From Okeania sp. SIO1I7 (GTDB taxonomy: Bacteria; Cyanobacteriota; Cyanobacteriia; Cyanobacteriales; Microcoleaceae), in contig JAAHGF010000040.1 in assembly GCA_010672585.1 (NCBI GenBank), positions 1 through 53,994 of the forward strand: a DNA stretch of 53,994 nt, read 5' to 3'. A program made the translations under genes and the position numbers. The notes under the pieces were generated by a model, which had not been told where the DNA came from, did not search any database, and saw nothing but the letters and a program-made list of their open reading frames with translations. Positions 45,279-53,994 of this stretch are shown here, one piece after another. The stretch's first letter is position 1. Every line of letters starts with the position of its first letter.

Positions 45279-46010
45279 CTAATTAATAAATTCCGCCATA
45301 CCTAAATAGCGAATTTCTTGGGGAGTAACTTCAAATCTACAGGGCAAAATTTCAACTCCTTCTTTAACAGCTTCTCTCAAGATTTCACCATAATCAGGGT
45401 CAGCAATATCTCCAGGGGCAAACTGATAACAATCGCCACGATTTATAAAAAATAAACATACTGCCCTTTCCCCTTCTTTTACTACTTCAATTAATTCTCG
45501 CAAATGCTTTTGTCCTCTTTCTGTAACCGTGTCTGGAAATAAAGCAAGTCTTTGATTTGCCCAAGTCGTATTTTTTACCTCAAGATAAATATTTTGACTA
45601 TTGCTAATTAACTTAAAATCTACCCTACTTTTTTTATCTTTTCCATAAACAACTTCTGGTTTAACTTCACAATAATCTCCCAATTCAGGAAATAAATATT
45701 CTGCCAAAGCTAACTTAATAATTCGATTAGGTAAAGCTGTATTAATTCCCACCCAAGTCGGTTCATTATCTGTTACTTGAATTAATTCCCAAGTATAAGT
45801 CAACTTTCGTTTAGGATTATTACTATGAGAAACCATCACAGGACTACCAGAAGCACAAACTCCTTTCATCTGACCTGTATTTGCACAGTGAGCAGTAATA
45901 ATTTCCCCAGACTTTAACTCTATATCTGCCAGAAACCTTTTATAACGTTTAATCAAAATTCCAGACTCAAGAGTTGGATATTTATAAGAGAATTTAGGAG
46001 GATTATTCAT
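45279..46010 (-). CDS. sfsA: SfsA family DNA-binding/nuclease-fold protein
   Basis: A 243-residue protein of the SfsA (sugar fermentation stimulation) family. The N-terminal OB-like part has FLADIELKSGEIITAHCANT and GQMKG; the C-terminal part has a PD-(D/E)XK-type core (KKSRVDFKL then IYLEVKNTTWA) and ALFPDTVTERGQKHLREL. The name comes from E. coli maltose metabolism; the biochemical role is a DNA-binding or nuclease activity that is poorly defined. Length is normal. It stands alone, flanked by families B and D. Confidence 0.92.
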   Translation of the reverse strand: MNNPPKFSYKYPTLESGILIKRYKRFLADIELKSGEIITAHCANTGQMKGVCASGSPVMVSHSNNPKRKLTYTWELIQVTDNEPTWVGINTALPNRIIKLALAEYLFPELGDYCEVKPEVVYGKDKKSRVDFKLISNSQNIYLEVKNTTWANQRLALFPDTVTERGQKHLRELIEVVKEGERAVCLFFINRGDCYQFAPGDIADPDYGEILREAVKEGVEILPCRFEVTPQEIRYLGMAEFIN

Positions 46011-46028
46011 AATTATTTTACAAGAAAC

Positions 46029-46199
46029 TATAGCAATCAGGAATCAGTTGTGAGAATTGAAGTGTTCCTTAAAAGTATAGAATATAGCAATTATTATATT
46101 CATATGATACGTTTTTTATTCTTCTTTGTTCCCTGTTCCCTGTTCCCTAAAAGTTTCCAATATCTCACAACTAAAATCATATTGCTATATTTCATTAAT
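46029..46199. repeat. Family D element, 171 bp
   Basis: Outer inverted repeats: TATAGCAAT plus GTTGTGAGA at the left, TCTCACAAC plus ATTGCTATA at the right, with a second TATAGCAAT at 46083. The core is a GTTCCCT heptamer run (about 46128-46150). Confidence 0.7.
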
Positions 46200-46202
46200 T
46201 GA

Positions 46203-46400
46203 TAATTGATCATGGATAATTGATAATTACCTCTGGTTAAAACCGTCCTTGATTGAATATCAGGAAATATTATTTCTTCTCTTGGTCGATTGGATATGGC
46301 TCCGAGACCTCGCCATCTCTCGACCGCTTTTTTCCCCTTAAAAGGGGAGGCTTTAAACCATAATTATTTAATTATTAATAATTAATAATTAATAATTCGG
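46203..46400. repeat. Family C repeat, longest copy
   Basis: TTGATTGAATATCAGGAAAT, TCTTGGTCGATTGGATATGG, CCGAGACCTCGCCATC and CCCCTTAAAAGGGGAGGC in order, bounded on both sides by AATTGAT/AATTAAT heptamer-like runs. Confidence 0.65.
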
Positions 46401-46515
46401 TAACTTTTAAATTAGTTGAAAAAAAATTGATTAAAATCGAACTGTCAAATTACTTTGAAAAGAAAACCAATAGGTTATTGACAATTTTTATTAGACTTAA
46501 GTAAAATAATAATTA

Positions 46516-46652
46516 TATAGCAATCCTAAATTGGTTGTCACAAATCAAAAAGTAGATAAAAAAACTGAAACTATTACCTGTTCCCTATTCCCTGTTCCCT
46601 GTTCCCTAAAAACAGTAAGATTTTTATACACAAATAAAATAGGATTGCTATA
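46516..46652. mobile_element. Family D element with perfect 13-bp ends
   Basis: TATAGCAATCCTA (46516-46528) and TAGGATTGCTATA (46640-46652) are exact inverse complements around a GTTCCCT/ATTCCCT heptamer core. This is the cleanest copy of the family and shows its element-like shape. Confidence 0.7.
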
Positions 46653-46680
46653 GACTTTGATAATTTTTTATGAATTTAAC

Positions 46681-47523
46681 ATGACTTTAACACAAACAAT
46701 TGGTCAATTGCTAAAAAATCCTACTCGCCTACCTAAAAATATTATCTGGCGTTTTCCTAAATCAAAATCTCATCAAAGACATATATTTGTTTTTGGTGCT
46801 CCTAGAACTGGAACTACTCTGATGAAATTAATACTAGGAGTACATCCAAACTTAACCGGTCCTGGTTATGAAACAGGTATATTTATGTATAAAGAATTAT
46901 TTAGTATACCATTTTCTGAAATTACTAAATCAGAAATAGAAGATATTCAGAAACAATCACAAGATATTGTAGATTATTTTGACAGATTGGCTGAATGTAC
47001 CTTAAAAAAAGTTGGCGGCACAAGATTTATTGAAAAAACACCACCCCATGTATTGAGAATAGATTTTTTAGCAAAATATTTTCCTAATGCACAGTTCATA
47101 AATATGTATCGGGATGGTCGAGATTGTTATTGTTCAGCTCGTAATCATGTAAATGTAGTTCAAGGAAAAAGTATTGAAAGATATGCTAAGTATTGGAAAA
47201 AATGTGTAGATGCTAGGCTAAATCAAGGAAATAATCCAAATATTTTAGATATTAAATATGAAGAATTAACCTTAGACCCAGAAGCAGTAGTTAAGCAAGT
47301 GATGAATTTTCTCGAAGAAGATTATCATCCTATCCAATTAGATCCAAATCAATATTCTCAAAATACAATTACTAACAGCAAAAGACCAGAATTTGCTCAA
47401 TTATCTAAACCAATTAATAGTTCCAGAATAAATAGATATAAACAAGAATTAACTCCAGAAAAAATAAATAAGTTTAATCAAATTGCCGGAAATCAACTAA
47501 AAGAAATTGGATATGAAGTTTAA
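46681..47523 (+). CDS. PAPS-dependent sulfotransferase family protein
   Basis: A 280-residue sulfotransferase; the ATG at 46681 is used because the frame upstream runs into repeat sequence. The 5'-phosphosulfate loop is IFVFGAPRTGTTLMKLILG and the 3'-phosphate motif QFINMYRDGRDCYCSARNHV. ILDIKYEELTLDPEAVVKQV follows. It belongs to a different subfamily from the one at 30710, with the longer GAPRTGTT loop. The acceptor is unknown. Downstream 47524-48178 is AT-rich spacer in which I see no gene or clear repeat. Confidence 0.88.
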   Translation: MTLTQTIGQLLKNPTRLPKNIIWRFPKSKSHQRHIFVFGAPRTGTTLMKLILGVHPNLTGPGYETGIFMYKELFSIPFSEITKSEIEDIQKQSQDIVDYFDRLAECTLKKVGGTRFIEKTPPHVLRIDFLAKYFPNAQFINMYRDGRDCYCSARNHVNVVQGKSIERYAKYWKKCVDARLNQGNNPNILDIKYEELTLDPEAVVKQVMNFLEEDYHPIQLDPNQYSQNTITNSKRPEFAQLSKPINSSRINRYKQELTPEKINKFNQIAGNQLKEIGYEV

Positions 47524-48178
47524 TTTAAATAAAATCAAACTAATGCAGGAACAATATTTTTTCCAAAAAATCTGTTCCTTTTCTAATTAAAATTTTCAAG
47601 ATATGATTTAGTCAACTGTTATCCACTAAAACATTAGTCAAGTTAGCCTTAAAAATAATATTTTTTCCAATTAACTGTAATACCTAAGATTAACTGTTTG
47701 CTAAACCATATCCAAATGAAAAGAAAAAAAATTACAAACCTCCAGATATCATTTTTAGCATTTCTGTATATGTAGTGATTTATTGTGGAGATAAAAAATA
47801 AGGAATAGGGAATAAATAACAGAAAAAAACCGAATTTTAAGTTTTTACAGGAATAGTATTTATACCTATAGTTAACTTTTTTTATAAAATCAATACTTCT
47901 ACACCACTAACTGATTTTCAATACCAAAAATCAACCAGAAACTAAATAGGTAGTTAGAGAAGAAAAAACCATATTTATATAAGGAAAAGAAAAATCCTTC
48001 AAAAACTTCTTCACTTCTACCTTTTGCCCTCAGCATAATTTCCTTGTTATCAAAATTTCGACAACAGCCAAACAAATAGGGGAATATAATTTATACACAT
48101 AATCTATTCTCCGGTTTCCTATCACTCAATACCGAATCGTGATTAAACTTATTTTAATCAACATCACTATTTGTCGTC

Positions 48179-49792
48179 GTGCCTGAATCACAAAAATCTT
48201 CTCGTTCCCTAGCAGGAATAGCTGGAATCGTAGCAGTCGCCACATTAATTAGCAAAATATTTGGCCTAGTACGTCAACAAGCGATCGCCGCCGCCTTCGG
48301 AGTAGGTCCTGCGGTGGACGCCTATAACTACGCTTATGTCATCCCTGGTTTTTTATTAGTCCTATTAGGAGGAATTAACGGACCCTTTCATAGTGCCATA
48401 GTAAGTGTCTTGGCAAAGCGAGACAAATCAGAAGCAGCACCACTAATAGAAACCATCACAACCTTAGTCGGTGGAGTCCTATTATTCGTCACAGTTGGTC
48501 TGATTATTTTTGCCCATCCATTAATAGACCTAGTAGCACCAGGTTTAAATCAAACAACAACAGGTCTAGAAATTCGAGCGATCGCCATCCAACAATTCCA
48601 GATTATGGCCCCAATGGCTTTACTAGCAGGATTAATAGGTATTGGTTTTGGCGCGCTTAATGCTGCGGATATGTATTGGTTGCCTTCTATTAGTCCGTTA
48701 TTTTCTAGTGTGGCTTTAATAGGAGGACTTTTTATTTTAGCCTTACAGCTAGGGGAAAAAATTATTCAACCAGAAAATGCCATGATAGGAGGCTTAATTT
48801 TAGCTTGGGGTACCCTCATCGGAGCAATATTACAATGGTTAATTCAAGTTCCCGCTTTGTGGCGAAATGGTTTAGGAAAATTACGTTTAAGATTTAATTT
48901 TCGACACCCAGGAGTACAAGAAATTACCAAAGTAATGATACCTGCAACCTTATCTTCTGGAATGTTACATATTAATGTTTATACAGACTTATTTTTTGCT
49001 TCTTATATTCCCCAAGCTGCTGCTTCATTAGCTTATTCTGGTTTATTAGTACAAACACCTTTGGGAATTATTTCTAATGTTATTTTAGTTCCATTTTTAC
49101 CAATATTTTCTCGATTAGCTGCACCGGAAAATTGGCAAGATTTAAAATACCGAATTCGGCAAGCTTTGGTATTAACAGGAATTACAATGTTGCCTTTAAG
49201 TGCAATTATGGTGACGTTAGCTTTGCCTATTGTTAGGGTAGTTTATGAACGTTATGCTTTTGATTTATCGGCTTCAAAATTTGTCGCTTCTGTATTGATG
49301 GCTTATGCAGTAGGAATGTTTGTTTACTTGGGAAGGGATGTTTTAGTCAGGGTTTTTTATGCTTTGGGAGATGGAGAGACTCCTTTTAAGATTAGTGTGA
49401 TTAATATTTTTCTGAATGTGGTGTTGGATTATTTGTTAGTTAATGCTTTTGGTGCTCCTGGTTTGGTTTTGGCGACGGTAGGGGTAAATTTAATTTCAAT
49501 GATAATTTTTCTCTGGTTATTAGATAGGAAACTTGATGGGTTGCCTTGGGGTGAATGGTTGATGCCTTTTACTGGTTTAATTGGTGGAGCTTTGGCGACA
49601 GGTTTTGTTTGTTGGAGTGTGCTTTGGGGTAGTCAGTTACTGTTGGGAAGTGAGGGATTTTTTGTGCAGTTATTGGAACTTGGTTTGGCAAGTTTTTCGG
49701 GGTTAGGTATTTTTGGCTTGATAGTAATGAAAATGAATTTGCCGGAGGTTGATATTTTTGTTGGTCGAATTAGACAGAAATTGGGAATTTGA
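48179..49792 (+). CDS. murJ: Lipid II flippase MurJ
   Basis: A 537-residue MOP-superfamily integral membrane protein with about 14 helices that moves lipid II across the cytoplasmic membrane for peptidoglycan synthesis. It starts at GTG 48179 (PESQKSSRSLAGIAGIVAVA); the next residues SKIFGLVRQQAIAAAFGVG are the family opening, and ATLSSGMLHINVYTDLFFAS and LVRVFYALGDGETPFKISV are further signatures. No ribosome-binding site is obvious. It is monocistronic; the wall gene mltG lies far off at 13.3 kb. Confidence 0.93.
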   Translation: MPESQKSSRSLAGIAGIVAVATLISKIFGLVRQQAIAAAFGVGPAVDAYNYAYVIPGFLLVLLGGINGPFHSAIVSVLAKRDKSEAAPLIETITTLVGGVLLFVTVGLIIFAHPLIDLVAPGLNQTTTGLEIRAIAIQQFQIMAPMALLAGLIGIGFGALNAADMYWLPSISPLFSSVALIGGLFILALQLGEKIIQPENAMIGGLILAWGTLIGAILQWLIQVPALWRNGLGKLRLRFNFRHPGVQEITKVMIPATLSSGMLHINVYTDLFFASYIPQAAASLAYSGLLVQTPLGIISNVILVPFLPIFSRLAAPENWQDLKYRIRQALVLTGITMLPLSAIMVTLALPIVRVVYERYAFDLSASKFVASVLMAYAVGMFVYLGRDVLVRVFYALGDGETPFKISVINIFLNVVLDYLLVNAFGAPGLVLATVGVNLISMIIFLWLLDRKLDGLPWGEWLMPFTGLIGGALATGFVCWSVLWGSQLLLGSEGFFVQLLELGLASFSGLGIFGLIVMKMNLPEVDIFVGRIRQKLGI

Positions 49793-49914
49793 CTTGATAT
49801 ATTCGTAGCTTTTATCTTTTTTCTCAACTAACAAAGCGATCGTCAGTTCAACTATTACCCATAAGTCAAAAGTTAAAAGTTAAAGGTATTTTTAACTAAG
49901 TCTTTCTGACAGAA

Positions 49915-50690
49915 ACCTTTCCTTCAGAAAATGAAATTACTATTTCTCTATAGGCAATAGTCAGAAATTTCACAACTCATCTCCGGAGTACTTCAGAGAA
50001 TGAAACTACTATTTCTCTATAGGCAATAGTCAGAAATTTCACAACTCATCTCCGGAGTGCTTCAGAGAATGAAACTACTATTTCCCTATAGGCAATAGTC
50101 AGAAATTTCACAACTCATCTCACAGTCGGAGTTCTCTATAAAATGAAGTTACTATTTCTCTACCCGCAATAGTCAGAAATTTACAACTACTCTCTGAGTC
50201 GGAATTTTTCATTTCCTGAAGCTTCTACTTCCCCATAGGCAATAGTCAGAAATTTCACAACTCATCTCCGGAGTGCTTCAGAAAATGAAACTACTATTTC
50301 CCTATACGCAATAGTCAGAAATTTCACAACTCACCTCTGAAATGGAGTGCTTCAGAAAATGAAACTACTATTTCTCTATACGCAATAGTCGGAAATTTCA
50401 CAACTCACCTCTGAAATGGAGTGCTTCAGAAAATGAAACTACTATTTCTCTATACGCAATAGTCGGAAATTTCACAACTCATCTCTGAAATGAGTGCTTC
50501 AGAAAATGAAACTACTATTTCTATATCCGCAATAGTCAGAAATTTCACAACTACTCCCTGAGTGGGAATTTTTTATTCCCTGAAGCTACTATTTCCCTAT
50601 ACGCAATAGTCGGAAATTTCACAACTCACCTCTGAAATGGAGTGCTTCAGAGAATGAAACCACTATTTCTCTATACGCAATAGTAGAAAA
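49915..50690. repeat. 69-74-bp tandem hairpin array, about 11 units
   Basis: The core AATAGTCAGAAATTTCACAA starts at 49956, 50025, 50094, 50168, 50241, 50310, 50384, 50458, 50531, 50605 and 50679 (last partial). The conserved part contains ACTATT ... AATAGT inverted repeats. The intervening 20-30 bp fall into a few recurring classes (CTCCGGAGTGCTTCAGAG, CTGAAATGGAGTGCTTCAG, CCCTGAGTGGGAATTTTTT), each itself a small inverted repeat. No cas genes, no unique spacers and no ORF. The rest of 49793-51102 is AT-rich. Confidence 0.9.
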
Positions 50691-51102
50691 GGTTGAGAAC
50701 CAGAAGACAGAAAAACCTTAAACTATCCTTTTTCATTCAAGAGGAACTAAGAAAGATACCAAAATATCCTCAACACAATATTTTGCAGTGACCTAGAACG
50801 AGTATATATGAGCGCACCTTTTCCATTATATAATTAATACCATATAAAACTTTTTTTGTCAAGTAACTTCTATGTATCAGCCGTCATAAGAAGCAGGGAG
50901 TAGTGAGTCAGTGTTCAACTCTACTTCCGACACCCCTGTTCAAATTTAACTTACTATCCCATCCAGAAAAATCAACAACTCAGCCAAAAATCACCAAAGA
51001 AATTAAATAAAATCACATAACTATTTCTCTTCCTAAATACCGACTCCTAGAATTTAGGATTTGTTATGATGTCAATAGTTAAATATCAAATCAAAAGTAG
51101 AT

Positions 51103-51825
51103 ATGAACACACAACTTCGTGGATATTTAGAAAACATTACTTTAGGGATAATTGCTGGAATTTTAACTAATCTTATTACAGTTTCAATAGTTAACTATTT
51201 TCAACCAGGTGTAGTAGAAATTAAACAATATAAAACCATTAGTACAGCAATTTTTATATTAATTACTCCAATAATTTTCAACTATTTATTGCAGAAACTG
51301 GATATTGATTGGAGTAAAATAGCATTAGTAGGTTTGATATCTATAATGTTATTAGAAAGCATTTTATTTAGTGCTTTTCCCACTAAAGAAATCAATATTA
51401 ACCAATATGTAACACTCTATCCAGAATACTCAGAATACTTTGAGGGAGTTGATTTAAAGAGAACCGATCATAATAAGGTTTGGACACATGATGCCAAAAT
51501 TGGAGTTTTGAAGAATCAATTGCACATATTACTCCAAGTAGAATGGAAAAAAGAGGAAAAAATGAAAGGTCTAAGAAGAAACTATGGAGGGTATATCTAT
51601 TATCAAATGGATGTATCTGATAGTTTGCTTAGAGGAAGAACTGAAACGACAACAAAAATAATTAATTATTCTTTTCGGCCAGCTAGAGGAGTTTTATCTT
51701 ACATCATAGGATTCATTGATACAGGATATCTCATCAAAAGAACAAATATAAGTGATTTGACCTCGAAAGTAGAAGAGATAGTTAAGGAAAATAGAATTTT
51801 AGAGAAGATAAGAGAGGGTAGATAG
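51103..51825 (+). CDS. Hypothetical membrane protein
   Basis: A 240-residue protein I do not recognise. Three hydrophobic segments lie at about 12-32 (LGIIAGILTNLITVSIVNYF), 46-64 and 74-91. The rest (about 95-240) is a charged soluble domain with VWTHDAKIGVLKNQLHILLQ, a possible further hydrophobic stretch (SYIIGFIDTGYLI) and a C-terminal helix. The topology suggests a membrane anchor with one large soluble domain. It is followed by a good terminator at 51927, so it is its own transcription unit. Confidence 0.65.
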   Translation: MNTQLRGYLENITLGIIAGILTNLITVSIVNYFQPGVVEIKQYKTISTAIFILITPIIFNYLLQKLDIDWSKIALVGLISIMLLESILFSAFPTKEININQYVTLYPEYSEYFEGVDLKRTDHNKVWTHDAKIGVLKNQLHILLQVEWKKEEKMKGLRRNYGGYIYYQMDVSDSLLRGRTETTTKIINYSFRPARGVLSYIIGFIDTGYLIKRTNISDLTSKVEEIVKENRILEKIREGR

Positions 51826-51926
51826 AGATAAAAGTTTAGGTAAACATTCAGCAGTCAACTCTCAGCAATAAGCTATTAATTTATTAATTTTGCCAAAAGA
51901 ACTAATATAGATTTTTTGACTTTTAT

Positions 51927-51960
51927 AGTGTATCTCGTTAATATGAGATACACTATTTTT
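51927..51960 (+). terminator. Rho-independent terminator after the membrane protein gene
   Basis: AGTGTATCTC-GTTAATAT-GAGATACACT is a perfect 10-bp stem followed by ATTTTTT. It lies between the convergent genes ending at 51825 and 51974 and serves the plus strand. Upstream, at about 51840-51870, is a single end of the family A repeat (GTAAACATTCAGCAGTCA). Confidence 0.8.
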
Positions 51961-51973
51961 TCTTTCCTACTCT

Positions 51974-53482
51974 CTACTCCCTATCCTCTAAATTTAAAAT
52001 AGCAGCCATATTTCCATCTGCTAATAAAACAAGAAAAATATCATTATTTGTCACAACAACCTTTTCAACTTCAATTTTTTTAACTTCAATATTTGCATCA
52101 ATTTCAGGAGGCAACTTTATCTGCTGAATATATTTATTAGCTTCATCTTTAGCTCGATTCAATTCTTTGTCTAAAGGAAAAGAAAGACGTTCTTCAATTT
52201 GCTGAAGCAAAACAGGTTTCAAAAGCGAATCTGCTGTTGATAATAAAGCATTTTTTGTATCAACATCATAATCCAGTTCAACCACTTTCAGATTATTAGA
52301 CTCTTGATCATAAAAAATCTTACCCCAAAGATATAATATTCCTTTTGCTCCCTGAAGCAAACTGCCTTTATCAGTCTTAAAATCAACCTTAACAAGAATT
52401 TTTTCACCCAATGGCGATAAATTAATTTCATTAACAATAACCTTCAAATTTTCATCAACAGACAAAGATTTACCCCTAACCTCAGATTGAAGAGTATTAT
52501 TCAATTCATCAACAGAAACTTGCACAGGCAAATTTATTAAAAACTTATCTATTATCTGGTCTTGAATAATAAGATTAGGCAACGGCTTAAAATTAACAAC
52601 AGGAGCTTCTTTACATATACAAGTATCGACAAACATCTTAATAGCAATTCCAGACTGAACATTTTCACCATCGCTCAAATCAAACTCTTTAAAGCTAACA
52701 CTTTGCGGTTCAGTTTTAATCCAAATTGAAGGGTCTTGATTTACCCTTTCTGACAAATGCAAATTATTCCATTGTTTTGTTACTTCTGTCTTTAAATTTA
52801 ACTTTTCAACAAGTTCTGCAATTAATTTAGGTTTCTCTTTATTGATAGCTTTATCCACCTGTTTTTTCAGAATACTACGAATACTAATCGTGCCAACATT
52901 TTTTATTGGTACATCTGCTTTAGTTAAATTAGTCGATACATTTAGATTCGGTTGAATATTCCATTCATTATCTATTCCTAAAGAAAGATCGCCAAAAATT
53001 GTACCTGCAATATTTGTCCGCGCACTAACTGGAATCTTAGTAAAACCTAAATTAACTTTACCTTTTATTCTTGCAGTTCCTGATATTGGTACTGAAAAAG
53101 TTATCAGATTATTTTGAGTGCCAATACTCAAATCTTTGCGATTAATTTCGTAGGTAAGAGTATCATTAGAAAGCAAATCTGTAGGGTCAGCCTCTGTGCC
53201 AGAAAATTTCTTGGAAATATTCAAATTTAATGCTTTTTGAATATTAGTCAAAGGAATTTTCACAGGTAGATTTAATATACTTTCACTACGTTCAGGTTGT
53301 AATGTATTAGCTGATATCAACTCCGGCATTTTAGGTTCAATATCTATTCCCTTAAAAGCTGCTCTCGAAGAAAAAATAATCATCATAATTAGCACAAATA
53401 TCATTAAAATAGAAAATTTTAGTATTCGCGGAATAGAGAATATTTTCATTGATTTTATTTGGATAAACTTTAAATATTTCAA
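51974..53482 (-). CDS. DUF4403 family membrane-anchored protein
   Basis: A 502-residue protein with one N-terminal membrane helix (about 19-42) and a large extracytoplasmic beta-rich region, the layout of DUF4403. Visible family traits are two repeated lipid-binding-like modules: LNLPVKIPLTNIQKALNLNI, the INRKDLSIG and FSVPISGTARIKGKVNL strands, then FLINLPVQVSVDELNNTLQS in the second half. A Cys pair (DTCICKE) lies near the middle. Function is unknown; relatives are proposed to bind lipid in the envelope. A second ATG 11 codons in (MKIFSIPRI) is a possible start. Confidence 0.75.
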   Translation of the reverse strand: MKYLKFIQIKSMKIFSIPRILKFSILMIFVLIMMIIFSSRAAFKGIDIEPKMPELISANTLQPERSESILNLPVKIPLTNIQKALNLNISKKFSGTEADPTDLLSNDTLTYEINRKDLSIGTQNNLITFSVPISGTARIKGKVNLGFTKIPVSARTNIAGTIFGDLSLGIDNEWNIQPNLNVSTNLTKADVPIKNVGTISIRSILKKQVDKAINKEKPKLIAELVEKLNLKTEVTKQWNNLHLSERVNQDPSIWIKTEPQSVSFKEFDLSDGENVQSGIAIKMFVDTCICKEAPVVNFKPLPNLIIQDQIIDKFLINLPVQVSVDELNNTLQSEVRGKSLSVDENLKVIVNEINLSPLGEKILVKVDFKTDKGSLLQGAKGILYLWGKIFYDQESNNLKVVELDYDVDTKNALLSTADSLLKPVLLQQIEERLSFPLDKELNRAKDEANKYIQQIKLPPEIDANIEVKKIEVEKVVVTNNDIFLVLLADGNMAAILNLEDRE

Positions 53483-53528
53483 CTATGCTTTCTCCTATCA
53501 ACTAATACCAAGTGTGAAAAAATAATGC

Positions 53529-53706
53529 GTAAGCATTCAGCTATTAGCATTTAGCATTCAGATGGATGAATATAATAAGTTACTAAAATTAGTTAGTTTA
53601 ACAATTTCATCCATAACTTTTAATTCTACTGGAAAGACTACTTCCTCCTTCCCTGGGAGTTAATAACTAAAAGCTGATAGCTGATAGCTGACTGCTGAAT
53701 GTTTAC
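53529..53706. repeat. Family A repeat copy, 178 bp
   Basis: GTAAGCATTCAGCTATTAGC at the left and GATAGCTGACTGCTGAATGT at the right are the family A termini; the centre differs from the 22469 copy. The arms are short AGCTGAT-type heptamers. Confidence 0.7.
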
Positions 53707-53829
53707 AAGAATGCTATGCTTAGGTGAGACTTCAATTATTAGGTGACACTTCAATTATTAAGTAATTAACACAGTCTTTTTAAACTTTTTGATAATTATT
53801 AGTCAGGAGCGCCTTAATTTTTATTATGT

Positions 53830-53940
53830 TTACTTCTCCCCCACTCCCCTACTCCCCTACTCCCCCACTCCCCTACTCCCCCCCCCCCCCACCCCCCCAC
53901 CCCCCCCCTCCCCTCCTGGGAGGGGAACGACTCTCAACTC
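53830..53940. repeat. C-rich heptamer and homopolymer tract near the window end
   Basis: CTCCCCTA-type repeats degrade into long C runs, followed by a CCCCTCCTGGGAGGGG palindrome related to the one at 16330. The window ends in a poly-A run. Homopolymers of this kind are prone to sequencing and assembly error, so exact bases here are doubtful. Confidence 0.6.
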
Positions 53941-53994
53941 CAGTCCCCATTCGATCCCGACACCGTATTCCGTTTTCTGCTTTAAAAAAAAAAA

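Noticed and set aside
49915-50690. CRISPR array
   Set aside because: The period of 69-74 bp is CRISPR-like, but the segments between cores recur in a few classes, are palindromic, and no cas gene is in the window.
53880-53994. A biologically meaningful poly-C and poly-A end
   Set aside because: Long homopolymers at the extreme end of the window look like a sequence or assembly edge.
1-53994. tRNA or rRNA genes
   Set aside because: I looked for cloverleaf-like segments and conserved rRNA stretches by eye and found none; this was not a computed search.

Overview
This is about 54 kb of AT-rich cyanobacterial DNA. Evidence: HIP1 octamers (GCGATCGC) scattered throughout, a ruvX-DUF3727-mltG-yqeG block, the myxol-glycoside pair cruF/cruG, a SigG-type ECF sigma/anti-sigma pair, a PedR-like regulator, an AAA/WD40 fusion protein and a PEP-CTERM protein. 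Only about two thirds is coding. The low GC, large repeat-filled spacers, many 7-bp tandem repeats and group II introns lying inside conserved genes fit a filamentous Oscillatoriales-type genome (Trichodesmium/Okeania/Moorea-like). That placement is inference.

Layout. 1-1.6 kb: a 5'-truncated gene and a hypothetical gene. 1.9-7.3 kb: cruG and cruF (myxoxanthophyll synthesis) on the minus strand, with cruF split by a complete group II intron. 7.4-15.1 kb: an orphan IS200/IS605 end, a CofE-like protein, a GNAT protein, then ruvX, DUF3727, mltG and a YqeG phosphatase. 15.3-22.1 kb: a VOC protein, a broken tnpB, a GGCT-like gene, anti-sigma/sigG, moaE and pyrB. 22.8-33.8 kb: an AAA/WD40 protein, a choice-of-anchor L PEP-CTERM protein, a ZorA/ZorB-like pair without partners, a sulfotransferase, a PedR-like operon and a PfkB kinase. 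33.9-39.7 kb: a second broken tnpB, a DUF937 protein, gluconokinase, and a CYTH phosphatase gene split by a second group II intron related to the first. 39.7-51 kb: mostly non-coding, with three unrelated tandem arrays, plus leuC, a truncated nuiA-like gene, sfsA, a sulfotransferase and murJ. 51-54 kb: a membrane protein, a DUF4403 protein, and a low-complexity end that looks like a sequence or assembly edge.

Most interesting: (1) four ~315-bp tandem units at 43.36-44.45 kb, three of which carry a promoter-like pair and all of which end in a rho-independent-type hairpin, so they look like a tandem array of ~120-nt small RNAs; (2) the two related group II introns, whose EBS1 loops differ and each match their own insertion site, and whose removal restores both host reading frames exactly; (3) an 85-bp array at 40.16-40.95 kb and a 69-74-bp hairpin array at 49.9-50.7 kb, neither a CRISPR; (4) two TnpB genes with unusual catalytic motifs, each broken by a different small repeat. 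Several MITE-like families link the spacers.
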